The notes under the pieces: model-generated
Database searches by the model: none
What the model was told of the DNA's origin: nothing
The model's input: the letters and a program-made list of their open reading frames with translations, nothing else
Position numbers and translations under genes: made by a program
DNA from: Planococcaceae bacterium Storch 2/2-2
GTDB lineage: Bacteria; Bacillota; Bacilli; Bacillales_A; Planococcaceae
Assembly (NCBI GenBank): GCA_009740415.1
Contig: WOYE01000009.1
Location: 1,240,001-1,304,000 of the forward strand
Direction: 5' to 3'
DNA length: 64,000 nt
Shown: positions 1 to 7,853 of the stretch, in pieces
Numbering within the stretch: position 1 is the stretch's first letter
Layout: each line of letters starts with the position of its first letter

Positions 1-948
1 TGCTTCTTGGTAATACGCTTCGATACTGCTCGGTAATTGGTAATGGATGACGAATCGAACGTTCGATTGATCGATTCCCATTCCGAAGGCATTCGTTGCG
101 ACGATGATATCGACTCGATTTTCAACGAACGCTCGTTGTGCTTCTTCTCGTTCGCGGTCGCCTAAACCGCCGTGATACATCGTTACCGAAATGCCTTTTC
201 GCTCGAGTTGACGGCTCACCTCTTCGACCGTTTTTCGAGTCGCCGCATAAATGATTCCTGACTCGCCTTCATACTTCCGCGCATACTGTTCGACGTACGC
301 CAATCGGTCGATTCCTTTTTCAACAGAAAACGTTAAATTGTCGCGCTCGACACTCGTCGCTACAATGTTCGACGGTTCGATTCCTAATTGATGGCAAATG
401 TCGCGTTGCACGTTCGGTGTAGCCGTTGCCGTCAAGGCAATGACGGGGGGACGTTCGTCGAATTGATCGAGCAGTTGCCCGATATGCCGGTAGCTCGGTC
501 GAAAATCGTGCCCCCATTCTGAAATACAGTGCGCTTCATCGATCGCAATAAATGGCACGGTTAGACGGCGTAGCAACTTTTGGAATGACGGAGCACCGAG
601 CCGTTCAGGAGCTACGTACAATAGTTGAAAATGCCCTCGTTCTGCAAGCGCCATCGTCGCGATGTAAGACGACTCATCGAGTGAACTATTAATAAACGCT
701 GCTTCGACACCGAGTTGACTCAGCGCGTCGACTTGATCTTTCATTAAAGAAATGAGAGGGGAAATGACGAGTACAGTACCTTCTATTAACAACGCTGGCA
801 CTTGATAACAGAGCGACTTCCCACCTCCTGTCGGCATGACGCAAAGAAGCGACTGTTCACTCATAATTCGCTCAATCGCTTCCTCTTGTCCTGACCGAAA
901 TGTGTCATAACCGAAGACGGTTTGTACAATTTGTTTAGCTTGTTGCAT
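1..948 (-). CDS. recQ: ATP-dependent DNA helicase RecQ, partial (3' end outside window)
   Basis: Superfamily 2 DNA helicase that unwinds DNA 3'-5' in recombination and repair. The gene reads leftwards and leaves the window, so only the N-terminal 316 residues are visible. They hold Walker A (PTGGGKS, residues 39-45), the DEAH box (residues 137-140) followed by the RecQ-typical CISEWGHDFRPSY, then motif III (ALTATAT) and the start of the second RecA lobe with YHGG and ATNAFGMGIDQ. The RQC and HRDC domains would lie beyond base 1, so I cannot tell full RecQ from the shorter RecS type. The ATG at 948-946 fits the usual RecQ N-terminus. It is divergent from psd. Confidence 0.93.
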   Translation of the reverse strand, partial: MQQAKQIVQTVFGYDTFRSGQEEAIERIMSEQSLLCVMPTGGGKSLCYQVPALLIEGTVLVISPLISLMKDQVDALSQLGVEAAFINSSLDESSYIATMALAERGHFQLLYVAPERLGAPSFQKLLRRLTVPFIAIDEAHCISEWGHDFRPSYRHIGQLLDQFDERPPVIALTATATPNVQRDICHQLGIEPSNIVATSVERDNLTFSVEKGIDRLAYVEQYARKYEGESGIIYAATRKTVEEVSRQLERKGISVTMYHGGLGDREREEAQRAFVENRVDIIVATNAFGMGIDQSNVRFVIHYQLPSSIEAYYQEA

Positions 949-1011
949 CGATCCGTTCCCTACCTTCCTTCATACGTCCTCTAGTATAACGTTTCTTTCT
1001 TATCTCGTCGC

Positions 1012-1041
1012 TTGTTCCTCCCTATCAACTTATGGTAAAAT
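1012..1041 (+). promoter_or_regulatory. probable sigma-A promoter of psd-dedA
   Basis: A -35 element TTGTTC (1012-1017) and a -10 element TAAAAT (1036-1041) are separated by 18 bases, with a TGG extension just before the -10. It lies 38 bases upstream of the chosen psd start. Confidence 0.4.
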
Positions 1042-1079
1042 ACGCCCGTTACGAGTTTTTCGTAGAAAGGATGATCACG

Positions 1080-1859
1080 ATGCTTCAACACGTATTACGC
1101 CCCTTCGTCCAATTGACGGGAAACGATACGGTATCTTCTGTCTTACAACGTTTCACACGTTCACCTTATAGTAAATGTCTCGTACGCCCGTTTCATAAAG
1201 CGTACGCATTAAATGAACGAGAGATGACCCGTCCTCTCGACTCGTTTGAATCGCTACACGATTTATTCACTCGCTCGATTCGGCAAGAACTCCGACCGAT
1301 CGACGATGCACCTACTTCTTTCGTTTCTCCTGCAGATTCCGTCGCTACTTCTTTCGGAACGCTCGATACGACGGACTCCTTCACGATTAAAGGGCATACG
1401 TACTCGTTAACCGACTTATTCGGTGACGAAGCACATGCTGCTCCGTATCGCGAAGGTTCATTCGCTATTTTTTACTTATCGCCACAACATTATCACCATT
1501 TTCATTATCCGGTCGATGGCACGATCGTGAATCGCTATGCACTCGGTAACGTTTCTTATCCCGTCAATTCACTCGGCCTTACGTACGGTGACGCACCATT
1601 TAAAACGAATTATCGCATCATTACAGAACTCCAAACGACGTACGGACGAGTTGCGGTCGTTAAAGTCGGCGCACTCAATGTCAACACGATCGACTTGTAC
1701 CCGTCGAACGGAGTAGCGACAAAAGGAGACGATTTTGGATTTTTCTCATTCGGTTCAACAGTCGTCGTCTTGATCGACTCTACGACACCGTTCCACTGGA
1801 CATTGAGTCCCGACGAAGATGTACGAGTCGGCGAACGTGTCGGTCAATGGGATGTGTAG
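1080..1859 (+). CDS. psd: phosphatidylserine decarboxylase
   Basis: Converts phosphatidylserine to phosphatidylethanolamine at the membrane through a pyruvoyl cofactor made by self-cleavage. The protein (259 residues) carries the conserved SPADS stretch (83-87), the HYHHFHYP stretch (137-144) and the cleavage motif FGST (224-227; the family usually has LGST), where Ser226 would become the pyruvoyl group. An in-frame ATG occurs at 1032 and another at 1071, but the Shine-Dalgarno GAAAGG (1065-1070) abuts the 1071 ATG and sits 9 bases before the 1080 ATG, so 1080 is preferred. The dedA gene follows after 3 bases. The separate phosphatidylserine synthase is not in the window. Confidence 0.92.
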   Translation: MLQHVLRPFVQLTGNDTVSSVLQRFTRSPYSKCLVRPFHKAYALNEREMTRPLDSFESLHDLFTRSIRQELRPIDDAPTSFVSPADSVATSFGTLDTTDSFTIKGHTYSLTDLFGDEAHAAPYREGSFAIFYLSPQHYHHFHYPVDGTIVNRYALGNVSYPVNSLGLTYGDAPFKTNYRIITELQTTYGRVAVVKVGALNVNTIDLYPSNGVATKGDDFGFFSFGSTVVVLIDSTTPFHWTLSPDEDVRVGERVGQWDV

Positions 1860-1862
1860 CTC

Positions 1863-2345
1863 GTGCATTCGCTCGAAACGATTTCTCATTACGGCTATAT
1901 CGCCTGTTACGTCGCACTCGCCCTCGGTTTGTTCGGCTTGCCCGTTCCCGATGAAATCGTCCTCACGTTCATCGGCACATTGACAGCGACTTCTTCTTTT
2001 TCGTATACGAGCGTCTTATTCATTACGTTCGGTGGCGTCCTCACCGGTGCTCTTTTCACATACGGTATCGGTCGATGGATCGGCGCTCCGTTTCTTCAAC
2101 GATTCGGACATTGGATCGGCTTGAATGAACAGCGACTCGCAACGATTGACAAATGGAGCAAATCGTACGGTTCGAAAATGGCCTTTATCGGGTTTTTAAT
2201 ACCGGGTATGCGCCATCTCATTTGCTATTTTGCCGGCATGAACAAATTGTCTTTAAAAAAATCAGCCGGCTATGCGATCAGCGGAGCGATTGTATCCACC
2301 GTTCTTTATATTACGATCGGACATTACATCGCTCGTTCGATGTAA
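1863..2345 (+). CDS. DedA family membrane protein
   Basis: Integral membrane protein of the DedA/VTT family, 160 residues, with four to five hydrophobic segments, the N-terminal FGLPVPDEIVLTF stretch (the family often has PGE here), and a C-terminal GFLIPGMRHLICYFAGM segment matching the conserved F-x-R-x-x-P/R-x-x-x-x-x-x-AG region. Some family members (UptA) return undecaprenyl phosphate across the membrane; whether this one does is inference. The start is a GTG at 1863, only 3 bases after psd stops, so translation is probably coupled; no strong ribosome binding site is visible. A hairpin terminator follows directly. Confidence 0.85.
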   Translation: MHSLETISHYGYIACYVALALGLFGLPVPDEIVLTFIGTLTATSSFSYTSVLFITFGGVLTGALFTYGIGRWIGAPFLQRFGHWIGLNEQRLATIDKWSKSYGSKMAFIGFLIPGMRHLICYFAGMNKLSLKKSAGYAISGAIVSTVLYITIGHYIARSM

Positions 2346-2348
2346 CGA

Positions 2349-2390
2349 AAAAAGCCATTCGAATGATTCACATTCGAATGGCCTTTTTTG
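2349..2390. terminator. bidirectional terminator between dedA and tatD-like gene
   Basis: A 12 bp perfect stem (GCCATTCGAATG at 2354-2365 with 2370-2381) has an A-run on its left and a T-run on its right, so it can stop transcription from both convergent genes. Confidence 0.85.
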
Positions 2391-3161
2391 TCACAAGTCA
2401 TAAAAACGTCGTGTCGTTCTCGTAATCTGTGTCGCGACTTCCTCTTCGGGCAAACGTTTCAGTTGTGCGATCGTTCGGACGACGTCCATTAATAAATGCG
2501 GAAGGGTCGCTTCACCTCGTAACGGTCCTTCGTACGGCCACGGACCGTCTGTTTCAATGAGCAGCTGTTCGAGTGGAACGCGTTTGACGAGTTCTCTCGT
2601 TCGCTCTTTGTACAAAATATCCGGTGTGACCGATACGACATGACCGTTTGAAAGAATTCGGTCCGTCGAACGTTCATCGCCTTTGTACCAATGAAAATGC
2701 GCTCTTCGAACGGAATGTTTCTCGACGAGCTGACAAATGGTCGGAACGTCTTCGTACACACCGTGAAGGATAACGGGTACGTCGTAACGGCTCGCCCGTT
2801 CAATGAACGATTCGAGACGTTTTTCGTAAAGTACTTCGTCAACCGCCTCCTGTTGACGGTAGTAATACGGCAATCCGACTTCTCCGACAGCGACCATGGA
2901 CAGATGGTGACGATCGATCCAACGTAAAAGCTGTTCATGTGCTTCTTCTGAAAGAAGAGGTTGTTCAGGATGCCATCCGAAGGCGGGGTGGATGCGTCGA
3001 TCGTTCCGTGCCAATGCCAGTGTCCGCTCGGCAGACCGTAAGTCGGTCGAGACGCTAATCCAGTCGCTTACGATCGACTGCTCGGTTACGAGTGAACGAG
3101 TCGCTTCGTCGTACTGATCCAAATGAATGTGAGCATCAATGAGAGACAGATCGCAATTCAT
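2391..3161 (-). CDS. TatD-like metal-dependent hydrolase in thiamine-precursor operon
   Basis: TIM-barrel amidohydrolase-type protein, 256 residues. Metal-ligand motifs in order: DAHIHLD near residue 9 (H-x-H), GEVGLPYYY near 93, a histidine in ILHGVY, a histidine in HFHWYKGD, and the closing aspartate in ETDGPWPY. TatD proteins normally have HCFSG and ETDAP at the last two places, so this belongs to a divergent branch. It is the last gene of a five-gene operon and overlaps the ATPase gene before it by 26 bases, with its own site GGAG 7 bases before the ATG. The operon starts with a TPP riboswitch, so a role in processing an imported thiamine precursor is likely but unproven; a general TatD nuclease is the alternative. 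Confidence 0.85.
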   Translation of the reverse strand: MNCDLSLIDAHIHLDQYDEATRSLVTEQSIVSDWISVSTDLRSAERTLALARNDRRIHPAFGWHPEQPLLSEEAHEQLLRWIDRHHLSMVAVGEVGLPYYYRQQEAVDEVLYEKRLESFIERASRYDVPVILHGVYEDVPTICQLVEKHSVRRAHFHWYKGDERSTDRILSNGHVVSVTPDILYKERTRELVKRVPLEQLLIETDGPWPYEGPLRGEATLPHLLMDVVRTIAQLKRLPEEEVATQITRTTRRFYDL

Positions 3162-3873
3162 TATAAATCTCCTTTTTCAAACGAATAAACGCAGCATCGA
3201 GCGTGATCTCCTCTCGTCTCGGTCGTTCAAATGGGACTCGAATCGAGCGTTGCACGACCGTCGGTTTATCCGATAAAACGATGACTCGATCGGATAAAAA
3301 TAACGCCTCTTCAATGTTGTGCGTAATGAATAAGACGGTCGGGCGAGTCTCCTCCCAAATCGATAACAACCAACGTTGCATATTCATACGAGTTAATTCA
3401 TCGAGCGCTGAAAACGGTTCATCTAGTAATAGTAGCGGCGCCTCGCTTACGAGTGCACGAATGAATGAAGCCCGCTGACGCATCCCACCGGATAACTCGT
3501 GAGGATACGCTTGTTCATACCCTGCTAAACCGGACCGATTGATCCATTCGAGCAAGTTCGCTTCGTCGATCGGCTGACCGTTCACTTCTCGGCTCAATTG
3601 AATGTTTCGAACGATCGTTCGCCACGGCAACAACGAATCGTTTTGCGGCATGTAACTGATCATTCCACGTTCAATCGGGGCACCGTTCAATTCAATCGAA
3701 CCGCTTGTCGGCTCATACAACTTCCCAATTAAATGAAACAACGTACTTTTCCCACTACCTGAAGGTCCGATGATCGACACGAACTCTCCTTTTTCGACAC
3801 GAAATGATACATCTCGTAATACATCGCTCGTCCCAAACCGATGTTCAAGCGAGCGTACGACGAGTTGACTCAT
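3136..3873 (-). CDS. thiZ: ABC transporter ATPase, thiamine-precursor uptake (ThiZ-like)
   Basis: ATP-binding subunit, 245 residues, of a nitrate/sulfonate/taurine/NMT1-type importer. Walker A GPSGSGKS, Q-loop MPQND, signature LSGGMRQR, Walker B LLLLDEPFSALD and the switch histidine in ITHN are all present. The reading frame is open up to 3927, but the ATG at 3873 has a GGAGGGAGACG site and overlaps the permease stop as ATGA, so the shorter form is used. It works with the permease at 3870-4631 and the lipoprotein at 4911-5933. The ThiXYZ assignment rests on the TPP riboswitch and the neighbouring thiamine-binding protein. Confidence 0.88.
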   Translation of the reverse strand: MSQLVVRSLEHRFGTSDVLRDVSFRVEKGEFVSIIGPSGSGKSTLFHLIGKLYEPTSGSIELNGAPIERGMISYMPQNDSLLPWRTIVRNIQLSREVNGQPIDEANLLEWINRSGLAGYEQAYPHELSGGMRQRASFIRALVSEAPLLLLDEPFSALDELTRMNMQRWLLSIWEETRPTVLFITHNIEEALFLSDRVIVLSDKPTVVQRSIRVPFERPRREEITLDAAFIRLKKEIYNELRSVSH

Positions 3874-4631
3874 CGTCTCCCTCCTTCCTGCCATCGCAAC
3901 GTATACCGTTCGAGTGCTGCGATGCAAGCGAAAAATAATAAACTTAATGCGATGACGATGACGATGGCGACGAACACACGCTCCGTTTTAAACGAGGAAG
4001 AGGCGAGTGTCATATAAACACCGATTCCTTTATTCGCGCCGAGCCATTCGGTAATGACCGCTCCCATCACACTGTACGTCGCCGCAATTTTCAAACCTGA
4101 AAAAATAGACGGTAGCGCATGTGGCCATTCGACTTTCCAAAAAATGTGGCGATCCGTCGCACCGATCATTTTCATATAGTGAATGTACGCCGGGTTCGTC
4201 TGTCGCAGCCCATCGAGCGTAGCGATCGTAATCGGGAAAAAGCAGACGAGTGTAATGACGATCACTTTCGGCAACATCCCGAACCCGAACCAAATGACGA
4301 GCAGCGGCGCCAATACGATGACCGGTATGTTTTGTGAAATAATTAAAAGCGGGTACATCGCTTCTTTCAAAGACTCGACACGAAATAACGTAATCGCAAC
4401 GGTGAGGCCGAACAACACAGCGACACCGTAACTCGTTAAAGCGAGCTGAACCGACGATGCGATATGAGGAAGGTAACGGTCGGCTCCGTAAATGAGTTCA
4501 TTTGCAATGACGCTCGGCGCTGGCAAAATCCAGTTCGGAACGTCGAATTGACGGACCGCTCCTTCCCATAAGACGAGTAAAAGGATGAGGACCGTTACCG
4601 GTCGCCACCCTTTCGCAATGAGGCGTTTCAT
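3870..4631 (-). CDS. thiX: ABC transporter permease, thiamine-precursor uptake (ThiX-like)
   Basis: Inner-membrane permease, 253 residues, with about six transmembrane segments and the binding-protein-dependent transport signature around DGLRQTNPAYIHYMKMIGA, which contacts the ATPase. It belongs to the SsuC/TauC/ThiX group. Start and stop both overlap neighbours by the ATGA arrangement, so the operon is translationally coupled. The exact substrate (formylaminopyrimidine or hydroxymethylpyrimidine) cannot be read from the sequence. Confidence 0.87.
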   Translation of the reverse strand: MKRLIAKGWRPVTVLILLLVLWEGAVRQFDVPNWILPAPSVIANELIYGADRYLPHIASSVQLALTSYGVAVLFGLTVAITLFRVESLKEAMYPLLIISQNIPVIVLAPLLVIWFGFGMLPKVIVITLVCFFPITIATLDGLRQTNPAYIHYMKMIGATDRHIFWKVEWPHALPSIFSGLKIAATYSVMGAVITEWLGANKGIGVYMTLASSSFKTERVFVAIVIVIALSLLFFACIAALERYTLRWQEGGRR

Positions 4632-4918
4632 CGATATTTCTCCGTTAAAACGTCCATCGAAGCGCCATCTGATTTATGAAAAATCTTCACTTGTCCGATC
4701 GTACTCGTCGCACCGAGCACAGCCATCTTTTCGTGCATCCGTTGGACGATTCGGAGCAACTGTTCTAAATCGCCTTCCATCACAGTATCGAGCGGTTGCA
4801 CGACATGTTTCACGCCGGACTGCTGGATCACTTCAATCGCAGCGTCGACGTAAGGTATCGTATCTTCACCATTCGGTGTTTTCGGAATGATTTGCACACT
4901 TACTAATGCATTACTCAT
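4628..4918 (-). CDS. thiamine-binding protein (MTH1187/YqgV family)
   Basis: Small cytoplasmic protein, 96 residues, of the thiamine-binding DUF77 (MTH1187/YqgV) family, with a ferredoxin-like fold. Typical stretches are VSVQIIPKTPNGEDTIPYVD at the N-terminus and PLDTVMEGDL in the middle. The ATG at 4918 has a GGAGGCG site 6-7 bases upstream and overlaps the end of the lipoprotein gene by 8 bases; an upstream in-frame ATG at 4948 would extend it with a basic, unconserved stretch and is rejected. Its place between the lipoprotein and permease genes of a TPP-controlled operon supports thiamine or a precursor as ligand. Confidence 0.82.
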   Translation of the reverse strand: MSNALVSVQIIPKTPNGEDTIPYVDAAIEVIQQSGVKHVVQPLDTVMEGDLEQLLRIVQRMHEKMAVLGATSTIGQVKIFHKSDGASMDVLTEKYR

Positions 4919-5933
4919 CAGTCGACGCCTCCTCTGGTAAAAAGTCATTCGTAAACGCTTCTTCTGGAATGAATTCGCCTTCTAACAAATCATGTTCTTT
5001 CATCCATTCCGCATAGCCTTTCCACACGTCAAGTTTCTGTTCTCCCCAACGCACTGCGTCGTCTCGGTATTTAGGCGATAGCCACGCCTGACTTTTCTTC
5101 ACGAGTTCTTCATCTAAATCCGGGACCGCTTGTAAAAGAAGGTCCGCTGCTTCTTCTGGTTCATCGATCGCGAATTCATACCCTTTTGATAACGCGCGCA
5201 TAAATTTCTCGACCGTTTCAGGTGATTCAGCGATTAACTTTTCGTTCGTCGTAATGACCGGTGTGTAAAAGTCGAGACGTTCGTCGTAATCTTTCATGTA
5301 CTGCATATTTAAGTCGACATCGCGCAACTGCGCTTCAATTCCTGTCCACGCATAAAAGATCCATGCATAATCGATGTCACGCTCGACCGCTGTGAAGAAA
5401 TCGTTCATCCCGATATTAATTTCCTCCACTTCGGGTTGTTCCACACCGTCTTCTTCCATCATCGTTTCAATAACCGCTTGGTGCATCGGAGATCCCCATC
5501 CGCCGTACGTCTTTCCGACGTAATCTTTCGGTGAATCGATCCCTTTGCTAACAGGCGAAGCGAGTCCCGACGTATTATGTTGAATAACTGCTGCGATGGA
5601 AACGATCGGCATCCCTTCTGCACGTGCCTCTGTAATCGATTCTTGCGCTCCGATTCCGAAGTCACCTTTTCCAGAAGCGACGAGTTGATGAGCGTCTGCT
5701 TCTCCTGGCAATTGAATGTCTACTTCTAATCCTTCTTCTTCAAAGTATCCTTTTTCTTGAGCGACATAAAGCCCTGTATGGTTCGTATTCGGTTGCCAAT
5801 CGAGTACGAACGTTACTTTTTCACGATCCGTCTTCTCTTCTTCTTCGTTCTTCGTTTCCTCTTCTGTATCGTTCGAGCAAGCGACTAATGTGAGCACGAT
5901 GAGAAGAACGATCGGCATCAGCCATTTTTTCAT
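4911..5933 (-). CDS. thiY: ABC transporter substrate-binding lipoprotein, thiamine precursor (ThiY-like)
   Basis: Extracytoplasmic solute-binding protein of the NMT1/THI5-like family, 340 residues. It starts with a lipoprotein signal: basic MKKW, hydrophobic core, and lipobox LVAC near residues 16-19, so it should be lipid-anchored. An acidic linker follows, then TFVLDWQPNTNHTGLYVAQEKGYF, the classic NMT1-family opening. The ATG at 5933 has GGGGGA 6-7 bases upstream; an in-frame ATG at 5954 would put extra charged residues before the signal peptide and is rejected. First gene of the operon, directly behind the riboswitch terminator. In known ThiXYZ systems this protein binds formylaminopyrimidine. 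Confidence 0.88.
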   Translation of the reverse strand: MKKWLMPIVLLIVLTLVACSNDTEEETKNEEEEKTDREKVTFVLDWQPNTNHTGLYVAQEKGYFEEEGLEVDIQLPGEADAHQLVASGKGDFGIGAQESITEARAEGMPIVSIAAVIQHNTSGLASPVSKGIDSPKDYVGKTYGGWGSPMHQAVIETMMEEDGVEQPEVEEINIGMNDFFTAVERDIDYAWIFYAWTGIEAQLRDVDLNMQYMKDYDERLDFYTPVITTNEKLIAESPETVEKFMRALSKGYEFAIDEPEEAADLLLQAVPDLDEELVKKSQAWLSPKYRDDAVRWGEQKLDVWKGYAEWMKEHDLLEGEFIPEEAFTNDFLPEEASTDE

Positions 5934-5956
5934 CTCTTTTCCCCCTTTATCCATAT

Positions 5957-5989
5957 AAAAAAAGCCTCTACACGTAAGAATGTAGAGGC
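5957..5989 (-). terminator. TPP riboswitch expression-platform terminator
   Basis: Read on the minus strand, a 9 bp stem (5964-5972 with 5981-5989) is followed by seven U residues. Its upstream arm plus loop (5976-5989) is almost complementary to the riboswitch 5' strand at 6069-6082, which gives a ready antiterminator pairing. Confidence 0.85.
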
Positions 5990-6004
5990 GTCTCGTCTCG
6001 TATA

Positions 6005-6082
6005 ATGTTCCCTCCGCTAGTATGAACTAGATCAGGTACAAAGGGTACGTCTCAACCGCTCACGCGATGCCCCTACATTCTT
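6005..6082 (-). promoter_or_regulatory. TPP (THI-box) riboswitch
   Basis: The minus strand shows all conserved blocks of the thiamine pyrophosphate aptamer in order: GGGGC (6069-6073), GUGAGCGGUUGAGA, ACCCUUU, ACCUGAUC and AGGGAAC (6007-6013). It precedes the thiY-like operon and ends in a terminator, so TPP binding should stop transcription of the import genes. Cobalamin or other riboswitches do not share these blocks. Confidence 0.95.
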
Positions 6083-6122
6083 GTCTTCACTTTCTCACAA
6101 TGCTCGCTCCGTTGCAAGCTCT

Positions 6123-7853
6123 TTACAGTCCACGGTCCAATTCATACAAATTACGATACCTTTCATTCGTTGCGTACAGCTGTTCGTGTGAACCGATCAT
6201 CGCAATTCGACCTTCATCCATAAATACGATGCGGTCCATCTTTTCGATATACGTCAAATGGTGCGTAATGTGAAGAACCGTTTTCTCTTCAAGTGCATCG
6301 TACATCGTTTCAAGCAATTGACGTTCTGTCGCCGGGTCGAGTCCGACGGTCGGCTCGTCTAACACGACGATTGGTGTATCTTTTAATAAAATACGAGAGA
6401 GCGCAATTCGCTGACGTTCCCCACCTGAAAATCGTTGTCCAGTCTCTTCCATTTGCGTATCGAGTCCGTTCGGTAAGCTCGATAAATAGTCGCTCAACTG
6501 AACGTCTTGGACGACACGTTGAATCCGTTCATCGGTCGCTTCTTGACTTCCGAGACGAATGTTGTTCGCAACCGACGTCGCAAATAAATACGGCTTTTGG
6601 TTCAAAACGCTCACGACGTCATAAATCGACGTCCCGAATCGTTCGCTTTCGTAATCACCAATTGTAACACGTCCTTCTGTCGGCTTCGCCAGTCCGAGTA
6701 TTAATTGAAGCAACGTCGACTTTCCAGCACCGCTTCGACCGAGAATTGCAATTTTTTCACCCGGTCGTATCGTAAGATCGACGTGATCAACAGCGAGACG
6801 TTCGCTCCCTGGATACGTATACGATACATGTTCTACCGAAATGACCGGTCGCTCGATCGTTTCAAGCGGTACATCGCCTTCAAACTCCTCGTACGTTTGC
6901 TGTTTCACTGCATCTAAACGACGGAACGACTCCTCATAGACCGGAACTCGCTCGACCGCATGTGAAATCGGTATGAGCGCTTCCATAATCGGCATGACGA
7001 CGAGTGTGAACGCTGCGATGTACGTCGGTGTTAAATGACCGTTCGCTGCTTGTAAGCCCGCCCAACAACCGACGATGATGACGAGTGCTCCTGTAATGAG
7101 TTGCAACTGAAACGTTCGCGATTGATGCCAATAATCGAGCTTTTTCTCCGCTTCGTCACTCGCTTTCGCTTCTTGCAAAAACTGTTCGGTATACGTTTTT
7201 TTTCGACCACTGATCATCCAATCCGTCACACCGAATAAAGCGTCTGTAAACGATTCATACAGTTGGCTATGCAATCGTTTCGACGTCGTCTGATGTTTTT
7301 TTAACATGTACAACGAGACGAGCGGATAGACGAATGCGACGATCAACATGAGACCACTCATAATGAGTGCAAACAACGGATCTTGTGTCGCCAATCCACC
7401 TGCCGCGAAGACGAAAACGAACAGTCCGATCAATGTCGGAAAAATCGTCCGAATGTACACGTCTTGCAAATGTTCGATGTCGTCGGCGACCGCTCCGAGC
7501 AAGTCGCCTGTTTTAAATCGTTCGCGGATGAAGAGCGCTTGCGGCTCGAGCGCCTGATACAACTTCACACGCATATCCGCTAACATTTTCAACACCGCAT
7601 TATGTCCGAGTAAACGCTCCACGTATTTAAATACGGAACGTGAAATACCGAATGTTCGAACGGCGACGATCGGCACGTACACCATTAAAATCGTTTCAGG
7701 CCGTTCGCTCGTTCGAGAAATTAAATACCCGGACGTGAACGTTAACATCGCTGCGGATAAAAGGGCGAGCGTTCCGAAAAAGATCGTCCATCCGATCATC
7801 GCACGATATTTTTTCAAATAAGGGGTTACGTACTCTCCGATATACTGTTTCAT
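6123..7853 (-). CDS. cydC: thiol reductant ABC exporter subunit CydC
   Basis: Half of the heterodimeric CydDC exporter needed for assembly of cytochrome bd. 576 residues: an N-terminal six-helix ABC exporter membrane domain (about 1-300) and a nucleotide-binding domain with Walker A LGRSGAGKST, signature FSGGERQR, Walker B IVVLDEPTVGLD and ITHH. It overlaps cydD by 4 bases (ATGA). Last gene of cydABDC; 40 bases separate it from the TPP riboswitch and no separate terminator is obvious. Confidence 0.92.
   Translation of the reverse strand: MKQYIGEYVTPYLKKYRAMIGWTIFFGTLALLSAAMLTFTSGYLISRTSERPETILMVYVPIVAVRTFGISRSVFKYVERLLGHNAVLKMLADMRVKLYQALEPQALFIRERFKTGDLLGAVADDIEHLQDVYIRTIFPTLIGLFVFVFAAGGLATQDPLFALIMSGLMLIVAFVYPLVSLYMLKKHQTTSKRLHSQLYESFTDALFGVTDWMISGRKKTYTEQFLQEAKASDEAEKKLDYWHQSRTFQLQLITGALVIIVGCWAGLQAANGHLTPTYIAAFTLVVMPIMEALIPISHAVERVPVYEESFRRLDAVKQQTYEEFEGDVPLETIERPVISVEHVSYTYPGSERLAVDHVDLTIRPGEKIAILGRSGAGKSTLLQLILGLAKPTEGRVTIGDYESERFGTSIYDVVSVLNQKPYLFATSVANNIRLGSQEATDERIQRVVQDVQLSDYLSSLPNGLDTQMEETGQRFSGGERQRIALSRILLKDTPIVVLDEPTVGLDPATERQLLETMYDALEEKTVLHITHHLTYIEKMDRIVFMDEGRIAMIGSHEQLYATNERYRNLYELDRGL

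Noticed and set aside
2153-2425. 90-codon frame overlapping the end of dedA in another frame
   Set aside because: It runs through the dedA 3' end and the terminator and matches no family.
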